The notes under the pieces were generated by a model. The model saw only the letters and a list, made by a program, of their open reading frames with translations. It was not told the origin of the DNA and did no database searches. A stretch of DNA of 27,593 nucleotides from GWE2-51-13 sp041736705 (GTDB lineage: Bacteria; Bacillota_I; Bacilli_A; Erysipelotrichales; Erysipelotrichaceae). Both the position numbers and the translations under genes were made by a program. The stretch covers positions 1 through 27,593 of the forward strand of contig JBGSTC010000001.1 in the NCBI GenBank assembly GCA_041736705.1, read 5' to 3'. Below, piece after piece: positions 6,301 through 13,304 of the stretch (its first letter is position 1; every line of letters starts with the position of its first letter).

Positions 6301-8035
6301 TAAAGTCGGTAAGATTGTCGTCGACGGCATTTCGAATTTCGGAGAAAAAGCCGGAAAAGTTCTAAACACCAATGTTGGAGATGTGCCCGATGCTTTGCGG
6401 AAGATGTGTAAGGAAGCAAGTGAATCCGCAATGGCAACTAAGATGGCGAATGCGGGGATAGCAAAGTTAAAAAATTCTCTAGTTGGAACCGGAGATAACA
6501 CCGGGAGATCATTGGATGAACTCACTAAGAAAGTTGACAATGTACCCAACTCAGCCAAGAAGGTAAATAGTACAAGCAAGGATGTTTCAAGAACAAGTCA
6601 AGCTACAGAAACAGCATCGAAAGTTGATGGTGTAAAACCTGAAAATGTTCCATTTGGCAAGACAGGGAAAAATGCTGATTTGGTAAGTAATAAAACCGGA
6701 GACTCTTCATCGGATATGAAAACAGCAAAATCCAATCCAATTCAACCCAAAGATACAGCTGAATATAAGAAAGTTTCTAAGGAAGTGGATGATAGCCTAA
6801 GCAAAGCACAAGAAAGGGCAGCAGATAAAATCGAGAAGTACAAGAACAATGTTTCTAAAGATCCGGAACTTGCGGCTCGAAAAGCAGCGCATGAAGAAGG
6901 TGGGAAAATAGGTCTAGAAAAAGTGAATCGGCTGGAACAAGCACGTAAAAATCTTGCGAATCATCCGGATTCACCAGAATTGAAGAAAGAATTCGAGAAG
7001 ACTGTGAGTGATGTGCAAAAGAATAAACATGCTCAAAAGATCATGAACGAAAGGGAATTGACAAACAATGCGACGCGACAGGAGTTCAATAGACTCAAGG
7101 TTGAGAAGGATGCGGTCATTTCCATGAATAGCAGTGAACGGATCGCGGCGGAATATGGTTTGGATCCTAAGAATGTAAGCAATGTACAAGCTACCAATAA
7201 TATGAATACAGGAGGTGTTGGCGATATCAAAGGTGTTGCAAGTAAAGGTGATCTTGGCACATCGGATGGACGTATACCAAGAAAGTTCAATGAGAGTGAC
7301 GTAGATGCTAGTCGCTTGGAACAAAAAGGTGGAGACAAGATAAGTATCGACCTTGATCAAACATATCGCATGAAGATCACAATGAAGGATGGAACGGTTG
7401 TTTATAAAGACCTTCCTGCTCACAAGATTCGTCAAATTCAAAATGAAGAGGTCTACAAAGCATGGAACGATGGAAAATTGCCTCTTAAAGAAGATGGATC
7501 TGTCGATTATGAAAAAGTAAAAGATTTTGCGAATGATATGGATTATACGGTCGTTGACGCAAGAAGTCCGGATGCCTATGGAACCGTCGGTGACTTGCAG
7601 CAAGCCTTGAAAAACGATGGAAGTATCCGTCAATATGGAGATCCTGAAGCGGTAAGTAAGACCATAAAATATAAATCCGATGAATGGTTGGAAAAAGCGG
7701 AATTTAAGACAGGTAAAGGGAATCTTATCGACGCGGAAGGTGATGTGGCTGAAGGAGTTCGACAGGCAACCAAGCAATTCGATAGTCAATTGGTGTACCA
7801 GGTCAAGGCGATCAACACCAAGGCAGGGACGACAAAAATCACAATTCCAGAAAAGTTGTCCGAAGGGATGTCGGTCTTGAAACAAATTGGACATGGCAAA
7901 GGGAAACTGAGTCCTGCTGAAGCGGAAGCAGTATTGAAAGAAATGGGTACGAATACCGATGAGATTCTAAAGCTTAACTCAGAACAAACGGAGTTTATCA
8001 ATAGACTGATAGCGGGGAGGTATAAAGATGAGTGA
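3320..8035 (+). CDS. Giant multi-domain membrane protein, function unknown
   Basis: A 1571-residue protein I do not recognise. Residues 1-50 are basic and cytosolic. Membrane segments are visible near 50-70, 79-103, 136-156, 165-193, 203-221, 226-244 and 249-268. The positive-inside pattern (KKKGKKKVK after segment 2, SRRK before the last) places what follows outside; the last segment ends SILPAYALL, which also resembles a signal-peptidase site. Residues 270-655 are a beta-rich, threonine/serine-rich outer domain. An acidic stretch (PTPDDEDESDEHANEEE) and an Ala/Gly-rich hydrophobic segment (682-709) follow. The remaining 860 residues are hydrophilic, with long charged helices (760-815, 1147-1273), an alanine-rich amphipathic segment (about 897-925) and a compact C-terminal domain (1340-1571) containing VVDARSPDAYGT. 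The start is set by GAGAGGGGGA upstream of the ATG at 3320. The stop overlaps the next gene. A polymorphic-toxin-like secreted protein or an envelope scaffold are both possible; neither is shown. Confidence 0.85.
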   Translation: MGLDSRDEMKVKDKRKISIPDPSMGPFGFTISSIKKAITGLKTLFKNPKVLILTLVISVLQTGLAYLKIYLPTSDLVKYASLITFAQGGMYAGLLGAVGGIIGKGFYTWFINTLVFSSLKKKGKKKVKQLEPKPKGVIALAFAGTGLALITYNFLSGNASLENSVIGITAMAASFRTLKQKNGFLVGFICSFTKGRMTTSAAGVLIKGMIAGFFFGVLSSLKYSGFWCYIAGAIFLVLAFILLLSRRKTLVATAALIVFMGSILPAYALLQVNDKWVTPQQAYGIKGDTLTSYMELANAVNASPPANMELTLVAVGAKFFDRSVSISPQKVLVENGQSGSFTVNAQFSDMRLDSLVSLHLEEDGYYASSSTTYSVNDSWTNNETEEGTYQTDKKSYFSFRHLGAANYLYAAYLEPGKFYMEIDIPFAYGDFAGQSKVDSATQILVRVDLVKRDFDEGEQPVSGVWELKETLTYMLIPGNNFVNETEQFTGQWSGSDSVDQMNINVTGTEINLVRTRTHVNGQWIYNITANFTAPPSQLKAFDTFSLPINEKGTFYDSEKNTTEVLNFNLASAGFLSGRRGDGFNTKINPNDTMAYPFGADLGQVWLELSDGQLVASVPPGTTAGEIMTLEMALGVHDAYDTTLSRIWEIPVIAYVYEWKGGTIPTPDDEDESDEHANEEETGVISALAAIAGLVGAAAAVAGFGGGYGSNNTGYIKRNKEGDLVVSDPVTGEERTYVANANTGRYTNPLTGAEYTEDELQSSIASRAENASVLRQDYEQSEQAKAEQRVDNQNLSRAENDMRAENKMRAVQRDLEQKGKDGDELATAMAVKLNKINTQKRETGSYNTKDFEQFKKTHSRWTTGAITGNSGLPKAESEWDIFKQGLANTGEEIARGESYKSIALRVAVSMLVGSFAARQAISAAGAAVVEAGMEFVQSTFVMKDYVDQGGNDWKEGAQKAIVKTLQGEAMGRAFGYGLGTLGKAASKTGQIMSKVKVGKIVVDGISNFGEKAGKVLNTNVGDVPDALRKMCKEASESAMATKMANAGIAKLKNSLVGTGDNTGRSLDELTKKVDNVPNSAKKVNSTSKDVSRTSQATETASKVDGVKPENVPFGKTGKNADLVSNKTGDSSSDMKTAKSNPIQPKDTAEYKKVSKEVDDSLSKAQERAADKIEKYKNNVSKDPELAARKAAHEEGGKIGLEKVNRLEQARKNLANHPDSPELKKEFEKTVSDVQKNKHAQKIMNERELTNNATRQEFNRLKVEKDAVISMNSSERIAAEYGLDPKNVSNVQATNNMNTGGVGDIKGVASKGDLGTSDGRIPRKFNESDVDASRLEQKGGDKISIDLDQTYRMKITMKDGTVVYKDLPAHKIRQIQNEEVYKAWNDGKLPLKEDGSVDYEKVKDFANDMDYTVVDARSPDAYGTVGDLQQALKNDGSIRQYGDPEAVSKTIKYKSDEWLEKAEFKTGKGNLIDAEGDVAEGVRQATKQFDSQLVYQVKAINTKAGTTKITIPEKLSEGMSVLKQIGHGKGKLSPAEAEAVLKEMGTNTDEILKLNSEQTEFINRLIAGRYKDE

Positions 8036-9047
8036 AAATCAAACCATCCGTATTCCAAAGGAAAGCATCATTCAAGCTGGAAATGAACTAGGGATCAAGT
8101 CGAATCGACTTGCGGTGTATTTCGGATTGGAAGAAGGTAAAGGTAAAGTCAAACCTGAAGAAACATGGAGGAGCGTCTTACCCGTTGTGCTCAGACCACG
8201 TAATTTTTCCGGTGTCAAAGTATTGTTTCAGGACGATAATCTACTCTTCACAAATATCTTGAGGAATGAAAACGAGGCGGTCTTCTTTGGTATTGAAAAC
8301 GAGGATGTCATGGTTCTTCCGATGGAATCGGACGAGATCATGGTGCTTCTATCCTCCTATCTTGGCGAGACTGAACCAACACCAAGAATCAAACAAGAGC
8401 TTTCCTTGGATGCTTTGATCGCGATGCTCGCGATTGTGGATAGTGTAAGACACGCAAAACTTATGAATGTATTGGACCCAAGCAAGACAGAATTTGATCT
8501 TGATCTGGCAAGTCTTAGTAAAGAATTCAAGGATTCCGTAGTTGCGAAGGATATACGATGGTTGGCACCTTTCATGCATGATCTTCGTTGGGAAGCGAAG
8601 GAGATTAATTTCGATGTTGCATTAAGAGAGCTTGCGAAACTTGGCATCGTCCAGTATAAAAACGAAAAGATCGGGATCGATGACAGAGGGATCGTTCTAT
8701 TTGATGAATTGTTGAATAGAAAAACAATGCTTGGGATTCGAAGCGTATTTTATCACGAAGAGAAACTGAACTATTCATCGATGGCATTCATCCGTAGTGA
8801 GAACTATATATGGCAACTTGATGGCTCAGAGAAATCATGCATGATGACATTAAACAACGAAGAACTTCAAGGGATGATTGCTGTAATGCTTTCTCCCGGT
8901 GAAAATCCTCCCGAAGAGAGACGAGTTTCCATGGAAGAAGGTAAAGATAGAGAAGATTCTAGTAATCCTCTTTTCTGTAGAAATTGTGGTGAAAAAGTAA
9001 GTATCGGCGCGAGATTTTGTAAGCGATGCGGTACAAAAGTCAATTGA
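8028..9047 (+). CDS. Soluble protein with C-terminal zinc ribbon, partner of giant protein
   Basis: A 339-residue cytosolic protein with no membrane segment. The first 300 residues are not recognised: a mixed alpha/beta N-terminal part with LPVVLRPRNFSGVKVLF, then a helical block (LSLDALIAMLAIVDSVRHAKL) with winged-helix-like features and a beta-rich end. The last 22 residues are a Cys4 zinc ribbon (FCRNCGEKV...FCKRCGTKV), the PF13240-type module shared by several island proteins. Its ATG lies inside the end of the giant gene with an 8-bp overlap and a GGGGAGG ribosome site within that gene. The two proteins are therefore probably made in a fixed ratio and bind each other, as chaperone-client, immunity-toxin or subunit pairs do. 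Confidence 0.82.
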   Translation: MSENQTIRIPKESIIQAGNELGIKSNRLAVYFGLEEGKGKVKPEETWRSVLPVVLRPRNFSGVKVLFQDDNLLFTNILRNENEAVFFGIENEDVMVLPMESDEIMVLLSSYLGETEPTPRIKQELSLDALIAMLAIVDSVRHAKLMNVLDPSKTEFDLDLASLSKEFKDSVVAKDIRWLAPFMHDLRWEAKEINFDVALRELAKLGIVQYKNEKIGIDDRGIVLFDELLNRKTMLGIRSVFYHEEKLNYSSMAFIRSENYIWQLDGSEKSCMMTLNNEELQGMIAVMLSPGENPPEERRVSMEEGKDREDSSNPLFCRNCGEKVSIGARFCKRCGTKVN

Positions 9048-9072
9048 TGTAAAGAAAGTCGACTTGAATACA

Positions 9073-9171
9073 ATGGTCATAAATGGTGTAATTCGCACTA
9101 AGAATCCAGACGAATTTCTAAAAGACTTCGCAGTTTACTTGAGATTTATTCCAATTGTGACGATGACTTAA
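9073..9171 (+). pseudogene. Small open frame, possible gene remnant
   Basis: The 140 bases between two good genes hold a 32-codon frame whose product (with FLKDFAVYLRFIPIV) looks protein-like. The frame is also open backwards into the end of the preceding gene. It has no ribosome binding site. It is more likely the tail of a lost gene than an active one. Confidence 0.25.
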
Positions 9172-9187
9172 GTTAAGGAGGTATTCG

Positions 9188-9370
9188 ATGCGTGGTGGTG
9201 TCAAAGCAGCACTATGGCTTTGCTTGATGGCGATTTGCTTCTTCATTGGATTCATCATCTATGGAATATTAAGTGGAGATGAAGAAGGACTGATCATCGG
9301 ATTGATTACAGGAGGTATGTTTCTTGGCTTAGCTTTGTTGAGTTGGATACGAATTCGACCCTGGAAATAA
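9188..9370 (+). CDS. Two-helix membrane miniprotein
   Basis: A 60-residue protein: basic start MRGGVK, a hydrophobic helix at about residues 7-29, an acidic turn (GDEEG), a second helix at about 33-53 and a basic end (IRIRPWK). This predicts a helical hairpin with both ends in the cytosol. The ribosome site AAGGAGG is at ideal spacing before the ATG at 9188, which argues it is translated. Not recognised as a named family. It lies in the same direction as the giant gene and the zinc-ribbon gene that follows, probably in one operon. The acidic turn outside and basic ends inside would suit a small accessory subunit of a membrane complex. Confidence 0.72.
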   Translation: MRGGVKAALWLCLMAICFFIGFIIYGILSGDEEGLIIGLITGGMFLGLALLSWIRIRPWK

Positions 9371-9377
9371 TGAGACA

Positions 9378-9395
9378 ATAAATCAATCGATTTAT
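9378..9395 (+). promoter_or_regulatory. Inverted repeat just before RBS of zinc-ribbon gene
   Basis: ATAAATC-4-GATTTAT, a perfect 7-bp stem ending one base before the AGGAGG of the gene at 9407. It is too AT-rich and lacks a T-run in the right place for a terminator. It may affect translation or bind a protein. Weak evidence. Confidence 0.25.
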
Positions 9396-9406
9396 AGGAG
9401 GATCCT

Positions 9407-10171
9407 ATGTATTGCGAAAAATGTGGTCAACAGATTCCTGATGACAGTAAATTCTGTGAGTTTTGTGGTGCACCGGTAAAAGTAGAAGTTAAACCAAAAG
9501 TGACTGAACCAGTGTTACCGATTAAAGAGACGGTCATTAAAAAAGTCAAACCGAAACAAACAATCAAAAAGACGGCGAAACCCAAATTAAAAAGCAAATT
9601 GATCCCCATCATCTTGGTCACATTGATCGCGGTGGGAGGCTATTTTGCCTTGAACTATTTAGGTATGGATGAATGGCTGGCTAAACTTCCGGATTGGATT
9701 ACCGGAAAGAGGGATACAACCATAGAACCGACACGGGAAGACTTCAGTTGGTATGTGCCGATGTCTTACGATGAAGTACCACAGGGTGGATTCGAACTGA
9801 TGTACAAGGACATCCTGGGTGAATGGAAAGTCATGGTTGTGAACTATGTATCCGACCCTGAAGAAACGTACTTTTCAACGGTCGGGCTCAAAGAAATCTC
9901 ATCATCGGGTAATAACACATCCTTAGAGTTTACCCATCATTATATCGAATATGATGGCGAGAAATATCCATTTGAAGGCGACGAAGCGAAGGATCTGCTT
10001 TACGGTAATTATTCGGATGGCTATCTTACATTCGCTTTAGGTGATGAGGAAGTCGCCGAAATCATCTTCTGGTCGAAAGATAATCATGAATACGGACAAA
10101 GTCATATCTATTCCGATTGGGATAAAGATGGCTTGGCTGATCTTGTGAAAGTACTTCTTTTTACGCGATGA
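9407..10171 (+). CDS. Zinc-ribbon, single-span membrane protein with outer domain
   Basis: A 254-residue protein. Residues 1-25 are a Cys4 zinc ribbon (MYCEKCGQQI...KFCEFCGAPV). Then comes a lysine/proline-rich linker (about 26-65, many KPK repeats), one membrane helix (LIPIILVTLIAVGGYFALNY, about 66-85) and an outer domain of about 165 residues with a lipocalin-like strand pattern (GEWKVMVVNYVSDPEETYF ... DGYLTFALGDEEVAEIIFW). The zinc ribbon is therefore inside the cell and the sensing or binding domain outside. The start has AGGAGG seven bases upstream. The architecture (inner zinc ribbon, basic linker, one helix, outer beta domain) is common for uncharacterised Firmicute envelope proteins; the ligand is unknown. 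Confidence 0.82.
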   Translation: MYCEKCGQQIPDDSKFCEFCGAPVKVEVKPKVTEPVLPIKETVIKKVKPKQTIKKTAKPKLKSKLIPIILVTLIAVGGYFALNYLGMDEWLAKLPDWITGKRDTTIEPTREDFSWYVPMSYDEVPQGGFELMYKDILGEWKVMVVNYVSDPEETYFSTVGLKEISSSGNNTSLEFTHHYIEYDGEKYPFEGDEAKDLLYGNYSDGYLTFALGDEEVAEIIFWSKDNHEYGQSHIYSDWDKDGLADLVKVLLFTR

Positions 10172-10205
10172 CACCTTACATAGTTAAGGATGATGGAGGA
10201 TGAAT

Positions 10206-10685
10206 ATGAGAAAGATTGTCCGATTAAGCTTTGCCTTCGTTATGATTCTATTGATGTTGGAAGGTTGCGTATTCACGAATAAGGCAAAGAATCCTTTATT
10301 GGAGAACGAAGCTTTTGATATCATCGGTGATCAAGGCATCCTTGATTCCATCACCCTTGATGATCTTCAAGGCGACTACACCTGTACGCTTTGGTTCGTT
10401 GAATATAAAAACAGCCAATACAGTGAAGATGAATTCGACTGTATTAGTTGGATTGATAAAAATGAATTGAATGTAAGTTGGGAAATGAATGGGAATTCTT
10501 ATGCATTTGGACAGGGTATCCAATTTGAACTTGAGGATGGTATCATAGTATCTGACAATGCCGATGATCCTGATCTTATTGGAGCAGTCAAATCCTACCC
10601 CTCTGGACATATGGTCGATGGATTAGGGATACTCGAGATCAATGAGTCCGACTTGGTTCGAATTCACTTTCAAATCGTGAAGTAA
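10206..10685 (+). CDS. Putative lipoprotein, unknown function
   Basis: A 159-residue protein starting MRKIVRLSFAFVMILLMLEGC: a basic n-region, hydrophobic core and lipobox LEGC at about residue 21, so it is probably lipid-anchored on the outer face of the membrane. The mature part is acidic and beta-rich (YTCTLWFVEYKNSQY, FELEDGIIVSDNAD), with a layout like the outer domain of the preceding protein and like the lipoprotein at 12331. The ATG at 10206 is preferred to the one at 10200 because GGAGG touches the first and sits six bases from the second. It ends five bases from the converging zinc-ribbon gene, with no clear terminator between. Confidence 0.78.
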   Translation: MRKIVRLSFAFVMILLMLEGCVFTNKAKNPLLENEAFDIIGDQGILDSITLDDLQGDYTCTLWFVEYKNSQYSEDEFDCISWIDKNELNVSWEMNGNSYAFGQGIQFELEDGIIVSDNADDPDLIGAVKSYPSGHMVDGLGILEINESDLVRIHFQIVK

Positions 10686-10689
10686 TCGT

Positions 10690-11358
10690 CTATTTTCCTT
10701 TCAATAGCGGTGAACCACAGGCTCGACAATAATTATCTCTCGTATCGCCTTGATAGGCACAAGAAGGGCAAAATAGAACCACATCATTACGTTTGTCCTG
10801 TTTTTCTAAAGTTCTCAGATTTGGCTTGTTGTGCTTCTTAATGACATCTCCAACTTTATAATAGTCATATAAGACAAGATCATCATCCAGAGGAACTTCG
10901 ATCATTGTTCGATCATCACGTTGTATGACGATGTAAGGGTTGTCCATCGGTCCGCCTAATAAATGTTTATCCACGATCTTGCCTGTCCACTCCATTCCTT
11001 TTCGCGTTGTGCTACGGATCGCGTATACCGCAATCAGAATGAACATGATTGAAACAACGGCAATGACAATGATCCCTTCACGATCAAGATCTAAATCACC
11101 GGATAAAACGAGAAACAAAGGGATTGATATGACAAGGAGTAGCGAGAATAAAGTGATATATGTCCGTTTATTCCATTGGTAGCCTGCATATCGTGGATCA
11201 TTGACCGCATCCGACCAGCCCGATCCGCCAGCCCCTATCGGGGATGTATCCCCATAAGGCTTGTCACTGTGAATATCAAAACCACAGTTTCGACAAGGCT
11301 TCTTGCCGGAAAGTCGAGTTCCACATTGTGTACAAAAGAATGTCATTTCATTCGCCAT
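10690..11358 (-). CDS. Double zinc-ribbon membrane protein
   Basis: A 222-residue protein with a Cys4 zinc ribbon at each end: FFCTQCGTRLSGKKPCRNCGF (about residues 7-27) and FCPSCAYQGDTRDNYCRACGS (about 196-216). Between them are two membrane helices (about 70-88 and 96-115) and a soluble beta domain (about 120-180, EWTGKIVDKHL...VIQRDDRTMIEVPLDDDLV) resembling small SH3/OB-like barrels. Both ends lie in the cytosol. The ATG at 11358 has GAGGAG seven bases upstream; the longer in-frame start at 11373 does not. It is the only intact island gene on the minus strand and is divergent from the gene at 11515. Function unknown. Confidence 0.8.
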   Translation of the reverse strand: MANEMTFFCTQCGTRLSGKKPCRNCGFDIHSDKPYGDTSPIGAGGSGWSDAVNDPRYAGYQWNKRTYITLFSLLLVISIPLFLVLSGDLDLDREGIIVIAVVSIMFILIAVYAIRSTTRKGMEWTGKIVDKHLLGGPMDNPYIVIQRDDRTMIEVPLDDDLVLYDYYKVGDVIKKHNKPNLRTLEKQDKRNDVVLFCPSCAYQGDTRDNYCRACGSPLLKGK

Positions 11359-11484
11359 AGTGTTTCTCCTCAAGCTGTTCTCTTATATCTCATTGTATCA
11401 CCAATGGTTACATTCCTTTACTAGAAAATGCGCACAGAAAATAATAGAATTGATCTATCAGATTATTCTTATCATTGATTCGAA

Positions 11485-11499
11485 CATGTTATAAACATG
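11485..11499. promoter_or_regulatory. Palindrome CATGTT-ATA-AACATG, candidate operator
   Basis: A perfect 6-bp inverted repeat around ATA, just upstream of the AGGAGG of the zinc-ribbon gene at 11515, in the 156-base gap between divergent genes. It contains a TATAA-like core that might be the -10 box. Operator function is inference. No strong -35 box is seen in this gap on either strand. Confidence 0.3.
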
Positions 11500-11514
11500 A
11501 AAAGGAGGCTAACA

Positions 11515-12330
11515 ATGTTTTGCGAGAAATGTGGAAAAGAACGTATCGCTGATGAAGCTATTTGCAAGTGGTGTGGAAACCCGTTCGCAAAGGTGGAAGA
11601 CACTTTAAACCCATCAAGATCAATGGACACAAAAGATCAAGGGTTGCTAGGCAAACATGATGAAATTGAAGAGAGCGTTCAAAATCCTGAACTCACTTCA
11701 GAAACCTCATCTCTTAAGAAGTTTGGAAACATCACCATCAATGGCAATGAACTTCAGTGGATGTATGAGTTTTCATTCTGGAGAAATCCAACAATCCTGA
11801 TCACCGTATCCAAAGTTCTACTCATTTCGCTACTTGTGCCTGCGATATTCATGTTCTTTATTACTTTGAACGATGGGTTTAGCAAGGCAGTTGAAGTAAC
11901 CGGTATGATCCTCGGCTATGGAATCATCCTTATGGTGATCCTTCTTGCGATTGCATATCCACTACTTACTCTTCGATACGGTGGAAAGTATTGCGTGTTG
12001 TTTAAGATGGATGACAATGGGGTGAATCATATACAACTGGATAAGCAATATAAAAAAGCCCAAGCACTCGGTTTCCTTACTACTCTGATCGGACTTTCCG
12101 CAGGGAACTTTACGACTAGCGGTAGTGGCTTGATGGCTGCAACAAAGCAGAGTATGTATACAAGTTTCAAAAAAGTAAAGTCAATCAAAGTTGTTAAGTA
12201 TAGAAACACTATTTATGTCAATGAATCGTTGTTGAAAAATCAAGTTTATGCCTCAAACGAAGATTTCGATTTTGTATTAGCCCACCTTGTTAAGAGATGT
12301 CCGAAAAATGTCAGAATCAAAAGTAAATGA
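11515..12330 (+). CDS. Zinc-ribbon membrane protein with PH-like C-terminal domain
   Basis: A 271-residue protein. Residues 1-24 form a Cys4 zinc ribbon (MFCEKCGKE...ICKWCGNPF), then a polar linker to about 70. The sequence FGNITINGNELQWMYEFSFWRNP precedes two membrane helices (about 103-125 and 130-155). The C-terminal part carries the pattern KSIKVVKYRNTIYVNESLLKNQVYA...FDFVLAHL, which resembles the YcxB/bacterial PH-like domains that follow paired helices in many Firmicutes. The ATG at 11515 has AGGAGG at ideal distance; an upstream in-frame ATG at 11497 lacks one. The lipoprotein gene starts immediately after its stop, so they are coupled. Function unknown. Confidence 0.8.
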   Translation: MFCEKCGKERIADEAICKWCGNPFAKVEDTLNPSRSMDTKDQGLLGKHDEIEESVQNPELTSETSSLKKFGNITINGNELQWMYEFSFWRNPTILITVSKVLLISLLVPAIFMFFITLNDGFSKAVEVTGMILGYGIILMVILLAIAYPLLTLRYGGKYCVLFKMDDNGVNHIQLDKQYKKAQALGFLTTLIGLSAGNFTTSGSGLMAATKQSMYTSFKKVKSIKVVKYRNTIYVNESLLKNQVYASNEDFDFVLAHLVKRCPKNVRIKSK

Positions 12331-12792
12331 ATGATGAATAATGCAGGTCTATCTATCGTCAAGTTTACCAAGAAACTCAAATTGATTTTTCTTATTTTGT
12401 TGTGTATGTTTACTTTGGCTTGTACAAAGTCGAATGATAAACCACCCCAACTAGATACTCCGTTGCCACAAGTCCATACAGGGATTTATAAGAGTTTCGA
12501 TGCTACATTCACATTTAATGGGGATGGCGAAACAGTAATTATACATCTATCAGATCGGTATCTTGACTCCTTAGGGAATCCCCCTAATAACACAGAATAT
12601 ATTTATACCTTCACTTGGTATGAATTTGGCGAATACCGTTATGATGGGTCGACGAATCTCGTTCTTTATCATGAAGAAACAAAGACATCGATCGATTTCA
12701 GTTTAAGTGAAGCTTCGGATTTCGAGAGAATCAGCATTTCTTTTCCAATCCCAGATAAGGAAATTCAAGTTCTTGAAAGAATTTCGGACTAA
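12331..12792 (+). CDS. Putative lipoprotein, unknown function
   Basis: A 153-residue protein with a long n-region (MMNNAGLSIVKFTKKLK), a hydrophobic core and lipobox TLAC at about residue 31. The mature domain begins with a proline-rich spacer (DKPPQLDTPLPQVHTG) and continues as alternating strands (YKSFDATFTFNGDGETVIIHLS ... YTFTWYEFGEYRYDG), compatible with a small beta barrel or lipocalin-like fold. The start codon directly abuts the stop of the zinc-ribbon gene at 12330 and has no good ribosome site of its own, so translation probably depends on the upstream gene. A second ATG three bases further on is equally possible. Confidence 0.75.
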   Translation: MMNNAGLSIVKFTKKLKLIFLILLCMFTLACTKSNDKPPQLDTPLPQVHTGIYKSFDATFTFNGDGETVIIHLSDRYLDSLGNPPNNTEYIYTFTWYEFGEYRYDGSTNLVLYHEETKTSIDFSLSEASDFERISISFPIPDKEIQVLERISD

Positions 12793-12852
12793 AAGTAAAA
12801 TTTAAAGAAATCTGTTGGAACTGAAAGGATAAAGATAACCTCGAAGATTTGA

Positions 12853-13214
12853 GCACTAATTCTTGAATTTATTTTTTTTTTGCTTCTTTTTGGATGTTCT
12901 ACCAGTGAAATTAATTGTGAAAACTCATGTGCATATCTAGATAAAACCAAAAAGGGGTTACTCTTGAAATATCAAATAGTAAGGCAATCATTATCTTAAG
13001 AAATGCTGGTAGAGTGTAATTGAATCTCGATAAAACCAGCAAGAGTGTATATTACCTATGGCTAATTAACCCTTCAACAAACTTGAAGGAAGGGCTCAAC
13101 ATTACTTTATCAAACAACCATTCTTTATCGACATTGCAAATAACGTCAATAAAAAGGATGTGCATTGTACTCGAAATTAATATTCATTATTTGTATTTGG
13201 ACGAGTTGATTTGA
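12853..13214 (+). pseudogene. Decayed lipoprotein gene
   Basis: The 515 bases between the last island gene and prs contain fragments in different frames. In frame from 12853 the codons give an FFLLLFGC lipobox followed by STSEINCENSCAYLDKTKK; no start codon remains upstream before a stop at 12850. A shift of frame at the AAAAAGGGG run (near 12950-12957) continues as GVTLEISNSKAIIILRNAGRV, then a stop. A third frame from about 13020 gives NLDKTSKSVYYLWLINPS, which partly echoes LDKTKK. This reads as a lipoprotein gene of the island type broken by frameshifts and loss of its start. Sequencing error cannot be excluded. Confidence 0.5.
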
Positions 13215-13278
13215 TTAAGTAAATAGAATAACTGCCTACAAACAGCTACTTTAAATATTATGAAGAAACTCTAAAAGA

Positions 13279-13304
13279 AAAAGGCGATCATTTTTTCGCC
13301 TTTT
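13279..13304. terminator. Bidirectional terminator after prs
   Basis: A 9-bp perfect stem (AAAAGGCGA / TCGCCTTTT) with an eight-base T-rich loop. The T-rich and A-rich sides let it act for prs on the minus strand and for the island on the plus strand. It differs from the hairpin at 2830-2851 that follows the prs remnant. Confidence 0.75.

Noticed and set aside
6971..7894. Minus-strand open frame (307 codons) inside the giant gene
   Set aside because: The product looks like anti-sense of a helical charged protein (I/F/L-rich), and it has no ribosome site. The plus strand is continuous coding sequence with a fixed start and an overlapping partner.
3320..8035. Naming the giant protein a type VII secretion effector or polymorphic toxin
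   Set aside because: There is no LXG or WXG100 domain, no recognised toxin motif and no ESX ATPase nearby; the architecture alone does not justify the name.
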